NCBI GenBank assembly: GCA_947853245.1
Contig: CANTWP010000051.1
Coordinates: 1-27,485 of the forward strand
Direction of reading: 5' to 3'
Length of the DNA stretch: 27,485 nt
DNA from: an uncultured Bacilli bacterium
GTDB lineage: Bacteria > Bacillota_I > Bacilli_A > RF39 > UBA660
The notes under the pieces were generated by a model, which was not told the origin of the DNA, searched no databases, and worked only from the letters and a program-made list of their open reading frames with translations. Both the position numbers and the translations under genes were made by a program. Positions 1 through 6,942 of this stretch are shown here, in pieces (position 1 is the stretch's first letter; every line of letters begins with the position of its first letter).

Positions 1-25
1 TATTTTAGAATAGTCTTTTTGTTTA
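1..25 (+). terminator. 3' half of a terminator from a gene left of the window
   Basis: Bases 1-20 end in a T-run and match, with one difference, bases 881-900, which are the loop and descending arm of the terminator following the first gene. The left arm here is missing because the window begins mid-hairpin. Inference: a gene just outside the window ends in a nearly identical terminator. Confidence 0.5.
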
Positions 26-91
26 CGTAAAGTTTACAAAAAAATTATTTATCAAAAAAATTACTTGTTTTTTTTGTGTGTTATATTAAAA
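22..91 (+). promoter_or_regulatory. Shared envelope-gene promoter module, copy A
   Basis: Two TTTAC boxes (22-26 and 33-37, period 11) are followed by an A/T tract, TTACTTG at 61-67, a T-run and a -10-like TTATATT at 81-87. The gene starts 47 bp after TTACTTG. The same arrangement occurs upstream of the genes at 12702 and 16503, with 28-29 bp between the second box and TTACTTG. The -35 match is poor, which would suit an activator-dependent promoter; that reading is inference. Confidence 0.5.
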
Positions 92-107
92 TAAAAGGAG
101 TGAAAAA

Positions 108-866
108 ATGGAAAAGAAAAATACAGGAATTATAGTTTTAATTGTAGTTTTAGCATTATTATTAGGATTATTAGGAGGATATATAATTACTGATAAATTA
201 ATTAAGGAAAATGATACAATGAATAATGATAATCCTAACAAAAATGAAGACCAAAATAATAATACAACAGTAACTTTTACTATGGATGATGCAAAAAAAC
301 TAATGGAATCTTATAAGGTAGAAAAAGAAATTTTTAGAGGAAGTTATTATATTTTTGAGATTAATGGTAGTAATTATAAGTATAATGATATATTTTCTTT
401 AGCAATACCACATGTTAAATTTACAGTTGTTAATATTGAGGATAGTTGGGTGCAGAAGATGTCTGATTCAATAGGATTAGAAGTTGTTTGGTTTGATGGA
501 TATTTAGAAAATGGAAAAGCAAAAATATATAAGCATTCAGATTTAGAAAACTATTTAAAGACGTTATTTGGTCCAAACTACAGTTTGAAAAAAACAAATT
601 TTTATGGAGATGTAAACTATTATTATTCTCCAGTTCATGATGGCTTTGTTGGAGTAATATTTCCTGGTGGTGGAGACCCAGGCCATACAGTAAAAGGAAC
701 TGTATTATCTGTAAGTCAGAGTGATAATGATGTCCATATTATTGCAGATAGAACATTTACACGTTGTGAGGAAACAGAACCTTATGAAACATGGAAGTAT
801 GAATATGTATTTAAAAAGTCTAATAATAGTTATTATCTTTCTGAAATTAAAGATTTAAATAACTAA
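108..866 (+). CDS. Membrane-anchored secreted protein of unknown function (252 aa)
   Basis: Residues 8-27 form one strongly hydrophobic Leu/Ile/Val/Gly helix preceded by MEKKN, and there is no lipobox cysteine, so the protein is probably anchored by an uncleaved N-terminal helix with the rest outside the cell. Residues 35-55 are an Asn/Asp-rich low-complexity linker. The remaining 190 residues are rich in Tyr, Val and Phe with a GGGDPGH stretch, suggesting a beta-rich domain; no family is recognised. The start is an ATG 7 bases after AGGAG. The N-terminal anchor is very similar to that of the protein starting at 12702 (both M-E-x-K-N-T-G-I). The gene has its own promoter and terminator, so it is a free-standing unit. 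Gene call is certain; function is unknown. Confidence 0.85.
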   Translation: MEKKNTGIIVLIVVLALLLGLLGGYIITDKLIKENDTMNNDNPNKNEDQNNNTTVTFTMDDAKKLMESYKVEKEIFRGSYYIFEINGSNYKYNDIFSLAIPHVKFTVVNIEDSWVQKMSDSIGLEVVWFDGYLENGKAKIYKHSDLENYLKTLFGPNYSLKKTNFYGDVNYYYSPVHDGFVGVIFPGGGDPGHTVKGTVLSVSQSDNDVHIIADRTFTRCEETEPYETWKYEYVFKKSNNSYYLSEIKDLNN

Positions 867-876
867 TAATTACTTG

Positions 877-904
877 AGACTATTTTATAATAGTCTTTTT
901 TTAT
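877..904 (+). terminator. Rho-independent terminator after the first gene
   Basis: AGACTATT (877-884) pairs with AATAGTCT (889-896) across a 4-base loop and is followed by a T-run to about 902. It ends the monocistronic envelope-protein unit. Confidence 0.8.
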
Positions 905-918
905 TTAAAAAAAACTGT

Positions 919-924
919 TATAAT
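919..924 (+). promoter_or_regulatory. -10 element for dgt
   Basis: A perfect TATAAT lies 24 bases upstream of the dgt ATG. No good -35 is visible because the upstream 18 bases are terminator T-run and A-run sequence. Confidence 0.45.
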
Positions 925-947
925 TAATATCGTGAAGTAGGTGGGTT

Positions 948-2084
948 ATGAATCAAAAGAAAATATATAAAAATATGCTTAAAGAAAAGGGCTTAAGCAA
1001 GTTTGCTTGTCTAGATAAACATGCTATTCGTTTGCAGGATTATAAGGGGGATATTCGCCCTAACTATTTTAGAGATATCGATCGTATTATTCATTCTCTT
1101 TCCTATACAAGATATATGGATAAGACACAAGTATTTACAACTCAAAAAAACGATCATATTAGTAAAAGAATGGTTCATGTTCAATTAGTAAGTAAGATTG
1201 CTAGAACTATAGGCCGTGCTTTATGTTTAAATGAAGATTTAATTGAAGCTATTGCTTTAGGACATGATATAGGTCATGTACCATATGGTCATTTAGGTGA
1301 AAGAATATTAAACTCTATTAGTAAAGAGTGTGGTGAAGGAATTTTTATGCATAATGTTCAAAGTGTTAGAACATTTATGAATGTTGAAAATAATGGTCTT
1401 GGTAATAATTTAACTATTCAAGTTTTAGATGGTATTATGTGCCACAATGGTGAAGAATTTTTACCAAGATACGAGTATAAAAATAAAACAGAAAAAGAAT
1501 TTATGAAAGATTATAGGTCTTGTTATAAATCAAAAGAAAATATAAATTTATTAGTACCTATGACTTTAGAAGGATGTGTTGTAAGAGTAAGTGATGGTAT
1601 TGCTTATCTAGGTCGAGATTTAGTAGATGCTAATTTATTAGGCTTAGTGTCTAAGAAAGATTTACCTAAAGAAATAACTAATGTATTAGGATTTGAAAAT
1701 AGAGATATAATTAATACAATTATCTTAGATATCATTGAAAATAGTTTAGGTAAGAATTATATTGCAATATCAGAAAGTATTTATACCGCAATGAATAATC
1801 TTAAAACATTTAATTATCAATATATATATAATAAAGCAAATAGTAATGATGATATTAAAAAAATTGAAAAGATGTTTAGAAAAGTTTTTACAACCAATGT
1901 ATATTTCTTAGAAAATAAAATTATTGATAGTGACATATATATAGTTTATTTAAATAATCAAAGTAAAAAATATATTAATAGTAACACCAATGAGAGAATT
2001 GTTTTAGATTATATTGCGGGAATGACTGATGATTTCTTTAAAACACAGTATGATAAATTAAAAAAATATGATATAATTAAATAA
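948..2084 (+). CDS. dgt: dGTPase-like HD-domain triphosphohydrolase
   Basis: 378 residues with the full metal-binding HD signature: H77 in HVQL, H106-D107 in GHDIGH, H110 and H115, and the distal aspartate D216 in the SDGIAYLGRD motif. The region around MHNVQSVR (H135) and the CHNGEE motif (H166) are also typical of the deoxyguanosine triphosphate triphosphohydrolase family. By family knowledge it hydrolyses dNTPs to the deoxynucleoside plus tripolyphosphate, in the cytoplasm, controlling dNTP pools. The ATG follows AGGTGGG with good spacing. It lies 14 bases upstream of a small membrane protein gene and is probably cotranscribed with it. The C-terminal 100 residues are Asn/Lys-rich and less conserved. 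Substrate preference cannot be read from sequence. Confidence 0.88.
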   Translation: MNQKKIYKNMLKEKGLSKFACLDKHAIRLQDYKGDIRPNYFRDIDRIIHSLSYTRYMDKTQVFTTQKNDHISKRMVHVQLVSKIARTIGRALCLNEDLIEAIALGHDIGHVPYGHLGERILNSISKECGEGIFMHNVQSVRTFMNVENNGLGNNLTIQVLDGIMCHNGEEFLPRYEYKNKTEKEFMKDYRSCYKSKENINLLVPMTLEGCVVRVSDGIAYLGRDLVDANLLGLVSKKDLPKEITNVLGFENRDIINTIILDIIENSLGKNYIAISESIYTAMNNLKTFNYQYIYNKANSNDDIKKIEKMFRKVFTTNVYFLENKIIDSDIYIVYLNNQSKKYINSNTNERIVLDYIAGMTDDFFKTQYDKLKKYDIIK

Positions 2085-2098
2085 GATTGGAGAAATTT

Positions 2099-2614
2099 AT
2101 GGCAGAGAATTTAGCAGAGAGTTTAATTGGAATTTTTGGAGGATTACAAGCACTTCAATATGGTAAAGAGTTAATTATATTTATTATCTCTATGTTTCCA
2201 ATACTAGAATTACGTGGTGGCTTAATAGCAGCAACATTACTAGGGTTAGAAGTATTACCAAGTTTTATTATTTGTTTTTTAGGAAACATTATTCCAATAC
2301 CATTTATCTTATGGTTTATTACTCCTTTATTTGACAAATTAAAGAAAACAAAGAAGCTTTCAGGAATTGTTAATAAACTGGAAAATAAAGCATTATCTAA
2401 AAAGGATCAAATAGAAAAATATCAATATTGGGGATTAATGTTATTTGTTGGAATTCCATTACCTGGTACTGGTGCTTGGACAGGCGGTTTAATCGCAGCA
2501 TTACTAGGAATGGATAAGAAAAAATCCTTATTATTTACTATTATGGGTGTAGTAATGGCTGGAATAATTATGATGATTTTATCTTTTGGAGTTCTTGGAA
2601 ATATAATACATTAA
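2099..2614 (+). CDS. Small multidrug export family membrane protein (COG2426-like)
   Basis: 171 residues with several hydrophobic helices and the paired motifs ELRGGLIAA near the N-terminus and GIPLPGTGAWTGGLIAALLG near the C-terminus, characteristic of the small multi-drug export family (Sm_multidrug_ex). The duplicated Pro/Gly-rich re-entrant-like segments suggest an inverted repeat fold. Despite the family name, its substrate is not established. I place the start at ATG 2099: GGAG at 2089-2092 has ideal spacing to it, whereas the in-frame TTG at 2087 would overlap that ribosome binding site. Follows dgt after 14 bases, so it is probably cotranscribed. Confidence 0.8.
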   Translation: MAENLAESLIGIFGGLQALQYGKELIIFIISMFPILELRGGLIAATLLGLEVLPSFIICFLGNIIPIPFILWFITPLFDKLKKTKKLSGIVNKLENKALSKKDQIEKYQYWGLMLFVGIPLPGTGAWTGGLIAALLGMDKKKSLLFTIMGVVMAGIIMMILSFGVLGNIIH

Positions 2615-2686
2615 GTAATAAAATAATTATAATAAGTTATCCTAATTACATAAAAGTATTGAAATTATAAAATTTATACGAAATAG

Positions 2687-2722
2687 AAAATAAGTCTAAG
2701 TTAATAATTTAGACTTATTTTT
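2687..2722. terminator. Bidirectional terminator-like hairpin
   Basis: A perfect 13-bp stem (2687-2699 with 2709-2721) with a 9-base loop lies between two convergent units. The plus strand has TTATTTTT on the descending arm. On the minus strand the stop codon of the ABC ATPase gene lies inside the stem and the U-run is weaker. Confidence 0.7.
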
Positions 2723-3385
2723 AATTTCTTTTGATTTTCCTTTTAATTCAAATACAATATCTACTTGTTCAGCAACATTTTTAGAATGAGTGACAATAAT
2801 GATACACTTGTTTTGTTCTTTAGCTAAGTTCTTGAAAATTTTAAGAATGTCATTTTCAGTGTCTTGATCTAGATTACCAGTTGGTTCATCTGCAAGAATA
2901 ATTTTCGGATTATATGATAAGCTTCTAGCAATAGCAACTCTTTGTTGTTCGCCACCAGATAGTTTTAATATGCGTCTGTTAGCTTGCTTTTCATCGATGC
3001 CTACTTGTTTTAGTAGTTCAAGAGCTTTTTTCTTTTTATTTTCATATTTTATTTTGCTGATATCCATTGATAATATTACATTTTCCATAGCTGTAAGGTG
3101 TGGTAATAAATTATATGATTGAAAAATAATTCCAATACTTTTACTACGATATTTATCTAGATTGATATCTCTTAATTCTATATCTTCATAAATAATTTTT
3201 CCTTCATTGCATTTTTCTAATCCGCTGATTAATGAAAGCAGAGTGGTTTTACCACTACCGCTTCTTCCTTTAATTGCGTAAGTCTTCCCAAGTTCAAATT
3301 CATAGTTAATATCTTTTAATACAAATTCGTCTTTGGGTGCATCATCATATCGATAACCGACGCTTTCTAATTTTAATATACTCAT
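2696..3385 (-). CDS. ABC transporter ATP-binding protein (MacB/LolD-like)
   Basis: 229 residues with all ABC ATPase motifs in order: Walker A GRSGSGKTT (40-48), Q-loop Q89, signature LSGGEQQ (142-148), Walker B ILADEPTG (163-170) and the switch histidine H200. The DEPTGNLD motif is typical of the MacB/LolD/FtsE class that pairs with FtsX-type permeases. The ATG follows AAAGGAG, which sits inside the end of the upstream permease gene; the stop of the permease and this ATG are 2 bases apart, so the two are translated as one unit. It would power export or mechanical extraction of a peptide, lipid or antimicrobial by the permease encoded before it. The ATPase is intact although its permease is frameshifted. 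Confidence 0.93.
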   Translation of the reverse strand: MSILKLESVGYRYDDAPKDEFVLKDINYEFELGKTYAIKGRSGSGKTTLLSLISGLEKCNEGKIIYEDIELRDINLDKYRSKSIGIIFQSYNLLPHLTAMENVILSMDISKIKYENKKKKALELLKQVGIDEKQANRRILKLSGGEQQRVAIARSLSYNPKIILADEPTGNLDQDTENDILKIFKNLAKEQNKCIIIVTHSKNVAEQVDIVFELKGKSKEIKNKSKLLT

Positions 3386-3387
3386 AT

Positions 3388-3852
3388 TTAACTCCTTTCT
3401 TTTAAGATAGTTAATGGTCTAAAGTTTGCGATAGAAATCATAGCAGATAAACTAGAAATCAATGTTAATCCCAAACCAACGCCTAGAAGCTCTAATAATA
3501 CTTTAAAGTTAACAACAGCTTCAATATTTGTGATCTGATTAATTTTAGCAATACCATTATTTATAGATGGCATATTGTTATTATTCATTTCCTTATTACC
3601 ATGACCAAAGTTTTCCATAATATTGTTTTGCTCTTCTGTGGCATTAGTAATTTCGCTTTCAAGTAGCTTATTAGCAATATTTACACTACAAAGGGAACCA
3701 ACTCCTGCACCAATAATAAGACCTACTAAAGATACTATTAATAATTCGATTACAAATTGACTAATAACTGAACATTTTTTCATACCAATTGTTCTTAGTA
3801 CACCAATTTCATATTTTCTTTCACGAACGTTAATCATATTGATGACCAACAA
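3388..3852 (-). CDS. C-terminal fragment of the split FtsX-type permease
   Basis: 154 residues holding the C-terminal TM helices of the FtsX core, including the VRERKYEIGVLRTIG motif that follows TM2 in this family and an Asn/Met-rich extracellular loop. The first possible start is a TTG with no Shine-Dalgarno sequence, inside what should be TM2, so independent translation is unlikely. See the full-length entry for the reconstruction. Confidence 0.6.
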   Translation of the reverse strand: MLVINMINVRERKYEIGVLRTIGMKKCSVISQFVIELLIVSLVGLIIGAGVGSLCSVNIANKLLESEITNATEEQNNIMENFGHGNKEMNNNNMPSINNGIAKINQITNIEAVVNFKVLLELLGVGLGLTLISSLSAMISIANFRPLTILKERS

Positions 3853-3859
3853 TACGACA

Positions 3860-4912
3860 CTACCAATAGTTAAGGTTATAATTAAAAAATGTTAATGCAA
3901 ATGAAGAAACATTGCTTATAGATTTAGTTTCCGCTTCAATAGTTTCAATATTATTACTAACAGTATAGTATTCACTTAATCCTTTTTCTTGAACTTCATT
4001 AGCAAATTCTTCGGCAACGTCTTTATTTTTTAAAATATAAGTTGGGGTAATAGTTGTTTTTATATCTTCATCATCATTAATTATGTTATCAATAAATGTT
4101 GTATTAGTTATAATCTTATTAGCGGAGTTACTATACATTTTATCCATAGTATTGGAATTTTCTTCGTTATCATCATAAATACCAGTAACAATCAATTCAT
4201 ATGTTAACTTAGTATTACTAGGATTTATTAAAGTAATTGCATCACCAATATTTATTTCATTTAATGTAGCTAGTTCTTTAGAAATAACGCAGCTGTTATC
4301 ATCAAAATTTGTGTCTATTTCACCTTCGCTAATGGTATAGTTACCATTTACAAATTCACTCATAGCTTCTAATGTGGAATAACCAATCAGAGTGAAATCT
4401 CCATTATTTCCAATAGTACTAATTATTTCTGAATGAGTAGTGGTAGTAGTTGATTTTCCACCGCCAGGGAATCCTGGTCTATCATTGTTACCTTCAAATT
4501 TAGTGATGGTAGTATCAGTTTCAGTTTTTTGAATAGTATCACTTGCGGGTGTTAAATCACTTCCGTTCATGCCAATTTGATTAGTATAATAGAAATTATT
4601 TACATATTCTGAGTTTCCATATTCAGTAATTTCTTCAATCGTTGGTGATTTAATATTATTCCACTTTTCTATGTTTTCCTCCATAGATTCAGTTCCTTTT
4701 TTCATATCGATCATAACAGATTCTCGGTTAACTGATATAGTGGCCTCAATATTATATTTGTTTTCATAGGCTTCTACTATAGTTTTTGCGGAATTGTGAA
4801 TTGCTAAAGTTACTGTAGTGGCAAAAGCTATTACAATAACAATAATACCAATTAAGATGTTCCTTCCTTTAGTTCTTGATATTGAAACTAATGCATTTTT
4901 CAAAATATACAT
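3860..4912 (-). CDS. N-terminal fragment of the split FtsX-type permease
   Basis: 350 residues: a basic N-terminus, a TM helix at about residues 19-38, then a periplasmic/extracellular-type MacB domain with a low-complexity Gly/Pro/Thr stretch around residue 150. The frame leaves the family sequence at SFALTF and ends a few residues later in Asn/Tyr junk. The ATG at 4912 follows AAAGGAG with good spacing, so translation clearly begins here. Confidence 0.7.
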   Translation of the reverse strand: MYILKNALVSISRTKGRNILIGIIVIVIAFATTVTLAIHNSAKTIVEAYENKYNIEATISVNRESVMIDMKKGTESMEENIEKWNNIKSPTIEEITEYGNSEYVNNFYYTNQIGMNGSDLTPASDTIQKTETDTTITKFEGNNDRPGFPGGGKSTTTTTHSEIISTIGNNGDFTLIGYSTLEAMSEFVNGNYTISEGEIDTNFDDNSCVISKELATLNEINIGDAITLINPSNTKLTYELIVTGIYDDNEENSNTMDKMYSNSANKIITNTTFIDNIINDDEDIKTTITPTYILKNKDVAEEFANEVQEKGLSEYYTVSNNIETIEAETKSISNVSSFALTFFNYNLNYW

Positions 4913-4934
4913 AAAATTCTCCTTTCTGTTAGAG

Positions 4935-4964
4935 ATTATATTTTTTTTAGTGAAAAAAAGTGAA
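4935..4964 (-). promoter_or_regulatory. Putative promoter of the ABC transporter operon
   Basis: On the minus strand a perfect TATAAT (4940-4935) is preceded, 18 bases upstream, by TTCACT (4964-4959). A second TTCACT (4954-4949) lies in the spacer exactly 10 bp away, so the region carries a direct repeat on one helix face that might be a regulator site. The -35 match is weak. Confidence 0.4.
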
Positions 4965-5006
4965 GAAAAAATGATAAATTTGAGAATAATATAATGTAAA
5001 TAATAA

Positions 5007-5035
5007 TTGATTTCATAAATAAAATATAGTATAAT
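5007..5035 (+). promoter_or_regulatory. Sigma-A promoter of prfA
   Basis: TTGATT (5007-5012), 17-base spacer, TATAAT (5030-5035), 26 bases upstream of the prfA ATG. Confidence 0.7.
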
Positions 5036-5061
5036 CTTTGTTAGTCGAAAGGAAGATCTAT

Positions 5062-6117
5062 ATGTTAGAAAGATTAGAAGCTATCTATAACAGATATAAT
5101 GAATTAAATGATATGTTAATCTCACCTGAAGTTATTTCTGATATTAAAAAGACTTTAGAAATAAATAAGGAACAATCTTCATTAAAAGATAGTTATGAAG
5201 CTTATTTAGAGTATAAACAAACATTAGAAGATTTAGAAGTTGCCAAAGAAATGGCTAATGATCCTGATATGATGGAATTTGCTAAAGAAGAAATTGAAAA
5301 TCTAACTGTAAAAAAACAGGAATTAGAATCTAAAATAGAAATACTATTATTACCTAAAGATCCTAATGATGAAAAAAATGTTATTATGGAAATTAGAGGT
5401 GCTGCCGGTGGCGATGAAGGTAATATCTTCGCTGGTGACTTATATCGTATGTATAGTAGATATGCAGAAAAACAAGGGTGGCATATTGAAGTATACAATG
5501 AAGAAGAAGGTACAGCAGGTGGTTATGCTCAAGTAGAATTTAAAATTAAAGGTGATGCTGTTTATTCGAAATTAAAATATGAAAGTGGGGCTCATCGTGT
5601 TCAAAGAGTTCCTGAAACAGAAACCCAAGGTAGAGTACATACCTCAACAGCAACAGTTTTAGTTATGCCAGAAGCAGAAGAAGTAGATTTCGAATTAGAT
5701 ATGAACGAAGTAAGAATAGATATTACTCGTAGTAGTGGTTGTGGTGGCCAAGGTGTAAATACAACAGACTCTGCGGTAAGACTTACTCATATTCCAACAG
5801 GTATTGTCGTTTACTCACAAACTGAACGTTCTCAAATTAAGAATAAAGAAAAAGCTATTAAAATATTACAAACTAGATTGTATGATTTGAAAACTCAAGA
5901 ACAAGAAAAAGCTTTAGGAGAGGAACGTAAAAATAAAATCGGTAGTGGAGACCGTTCTGAGAAAATTAGAACATATAATTATCCACAAAATCGTATTACT
6001 GATCATCGTATTAATTTTAGTATTATGCAACTAGATCGAGTTATGGAAGGTAATTTAGAACCAATTATTGAGGCTCTTATTACTGAAGATCAAACTAGAA
6101 AACTAAAAGGAGAATAA
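5062..6117 (+). CDS. prfA: Peptide chain release factor 1
   Basis: 351 residues, the normal family length. The universal GGQ motif that triggers peptidyl-tRNA hydrolysis is at residues 228-230 (in SSGCGGQGVNTTDSAV). The codon-recognition tripeptide is PET in RVPETETQGRVHTS, matching the PxT motif of RF1 (UAA/UAG reading) and not the SPF of RF2. The start is ATG 5062, giving the classical MLERLEAIYNRYNEL beginning after AAAGGAAG; an upstream in-frame TTG at 5038 lacks a ribosome binding site. It is followed by prmC, whose product methylates the glutamine of this GGQ, a common pairing in Firmicutes. Confidence 0.97.
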   Translation: MLERLEAIYNRYNELNDMLISPEVISDIKKTLEINKEQSSLKDSYEAYLEYKQTLEDLEVAKEMANDPDMMEFAKEEIENLTVKKQELESKIEILLLPKDPNDEKNVIMEIRGAAGGDEGNIFAGDLYRMYSRYAEKQGWHIEVYNEEEGTAGGYAQVEFKIKGDAVYSKLKYESGAHRVQRVPETETQGRVHTSTATVLVMPEAEEVDFELDMNEVRIDITRSSGCGGQGVNTTDSAVRLTHIPTGIVVYSQTERSQIKNKEKAIKILQTRLYDLKTQEQEKALGEERKNKIGSGDRSEKIRTYNYPQNRITDHRINFSIMQLDRVMEGNLEPIIEALITEDQTRKLKGE

Positions 6118-6132
6118 AAGTTCTCCTTTTTT
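6105..6132 (+). terminator. Hairpin with T-run overlapping the prfA stop codon
   Basis: AAAGGAGAA (6106-6114) pairs with TTCTCCTTT (6121-6129), loop TAAAAG, followed by more T. The prfA stop TAA (6115-6117) is the first part of the loop. It has the form of an intrinsic terminator but is only about 20 bases before prmC, so it may attenuate rather than end transcription. Confidence 0.65.
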
Positions 6133-6149
6133 AAAAAGTAGGTGAATTG

Positions 6150-6860
6150 ATGAATGATTTAGAATATTTAAAAAAGTATTATAGAGGTAATTTAGAAGAA
6201 GCTTTAAAAAAGCTAGAGTCAGGTACACCTGTTCAATATATAGTAGGTAATGTTGAATTTTATCATTCTACATTTATAGTTACTCCTGATGTTTTAATAC
6301 CACGTTTTGAAACAGAAGAATTAGTAGATAAAACTATAAATTATGTAAAAAAATATTTACAAGAACCATTAGATATTATAGATTTAGGAACAGGTAGTGG
6401 TTGTATTGCTATTTCTTTAAAAAAGGAACTAAATTGTAATGTGGATGCAGTGGATATATCAGATAAAGCTTTAGAAGTGGCTAAAATAAATGCCAAAGAA
6501 AATGATGTAGAGATAAATTTTTATTGTGGAAATTTTTTAGAACCATTAGATAAAAAATATGATGTAATAATCTCTAATCCTCCTTATATATCACCAGAAG
6601 AAGAGATCATGGAAATAGTTAAAAATAATGAACCATCTTTGGCTCTTTATGCAGATAATAATGGAATGGCTTGCTATGAAGAAATATTAAAAAATGCTTA
6701 TAAATATTTAAAAAACAAAAATATAATTGCTTTTGAAATAGGATATAAGCAAGGAGATGGTATAAAAGATTTAATAAAAAAATTTTTTCCAAAATCACAA
6801 ATTAGTATTGAAAAAGATTTACAAGGTAAAGATAGGTTTGTATTTATATTTAATCTATAA
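6150..6860 (+). CDS. prmC: Release factor glutamine methyltransferase
   Basis: 236 residues. The SAM-binding motif DLGTGSGC is at residues 78-85 and the catalytic NPPY motif, which binds the glutamine amide, is at 143-146. GTPVQYIVG near the N-terminus is also typical of PrmC/HemK. It transfers a methyl group from SAM to the Gln of the GGQ motif of RF1/RF2. The protein is shorter than the usual 270-290 residues because the N-terminal helical release-factor-binding domain is cut down to about 20 residues. I chose ATG 6150, five bases after AGGTG; TTG 6147 is in frame just before it. Lies directly downstream of prfA. Confidence 0.92.
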   Translation: MNDLEYLKKYYRGNLEEALKKLESGTPVQYIVGNVEFYHSTFIVTPDVLIPRFETEELVDKTINYVKKYLQEPLDIIDLGTGSGCIAISLKKELNCNVDAVDISDKALEVAKINAKENDVEINFYCGNFLEPLDKKYDVIISNPPYISPEEEIMEIVKNNEPSLALYADNNGMACYEEILKNAYKYLKNKNIIAFEIGYKQGDGIKDLIKKFFPKSQISIEKDLQGKDRFVFIFNL

Positions 6861-6871
6861 ATTTATTAATA

Positions 6872-6908
6872 AAAACTTTAGAATGCTTTTATTTAAACAT
6901 TCTTTTTG
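6872..6908 (+). terminator. Terminator-like hairpin after prmC
   Basis: AGAATG (6880-6885) pairs with CATTCT (6898-6903) over a 12-base loop, preceded by AAAA and followed by TTTT. The stem is short. Confidence 0.5.
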
Positions 6909-6915
6909 ATATAAT
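6907..6915 (+). promoter_or_regulatory. Extended -10 promoter of polC
   Basis: TGATATAAT is a TGn-extended -10 hexamer 27 bases upstream of the polC ATG. The -35 region is taken up by the preceding hairpin and shows no good match, consistent with an extended -10 promoter. Confidence 0.5.
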
Positions 6916-6942
6916 AAAACTGTTTGAAAAGTGGTGTTAGAT

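Larger units (their letters stand above)
3388..4912 (-). pseudogene. FtsX/MacB-type ABC permease, interrupted by a one-base frameshift
   Basis: Two adjacent reading frames together make one permease. The coding strand reads through residues SFALTF and then enters a T6 run (plus-strand A6 at 3884-3889). Removing one T continues the frame as LIITLTIGSVVLLVINM, a typical FtsX second transmembrane helix, and joins exactly to the downstream frame: 1525 bp minus 1 is 508 codons, that is 507 residues. The reconstructed protein has an N-terminal TM helix, a large extracellular domain with Gly/Pro/Thr-rich stretches, and three C-terminal TM helices. This is either a true pseudogene, a slippage-prone switch or a sequencing/assembly error; the sequence alone cannot decide. 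The intact neighbouring ATPase and good ribosome binding sites argue for recent or artefactual damage. Confidence 0.75.

Noticed and set aside
870..876. Another TTACTTG just before the first terminator
   Set aside because: It has no TTTAC boxes upstream and no -10 downstream at the right distance, so it is a chance match, not a fourth promoter module.
2087..2098. TTG start 12 bases upstream for the small multidrug export protein, and similar upstream TTG/GTG starts at 5038, 6147, 6931, 22405 and 25397
   Set aside because: In each case a downstream ATG has a well-placed ribosome binding site or gives the family's usual N-terminus, while the TTG/GTG lacks one or overlaps it.
3880..3895. Programmed ribosomal frameshifting in the permease
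   Set aside because: A +1 shift would be needed, the codon phasing does not match the X-XXY-YYZ heptamer, and no stimulatory hairpin or upstream SD-like site is evident.
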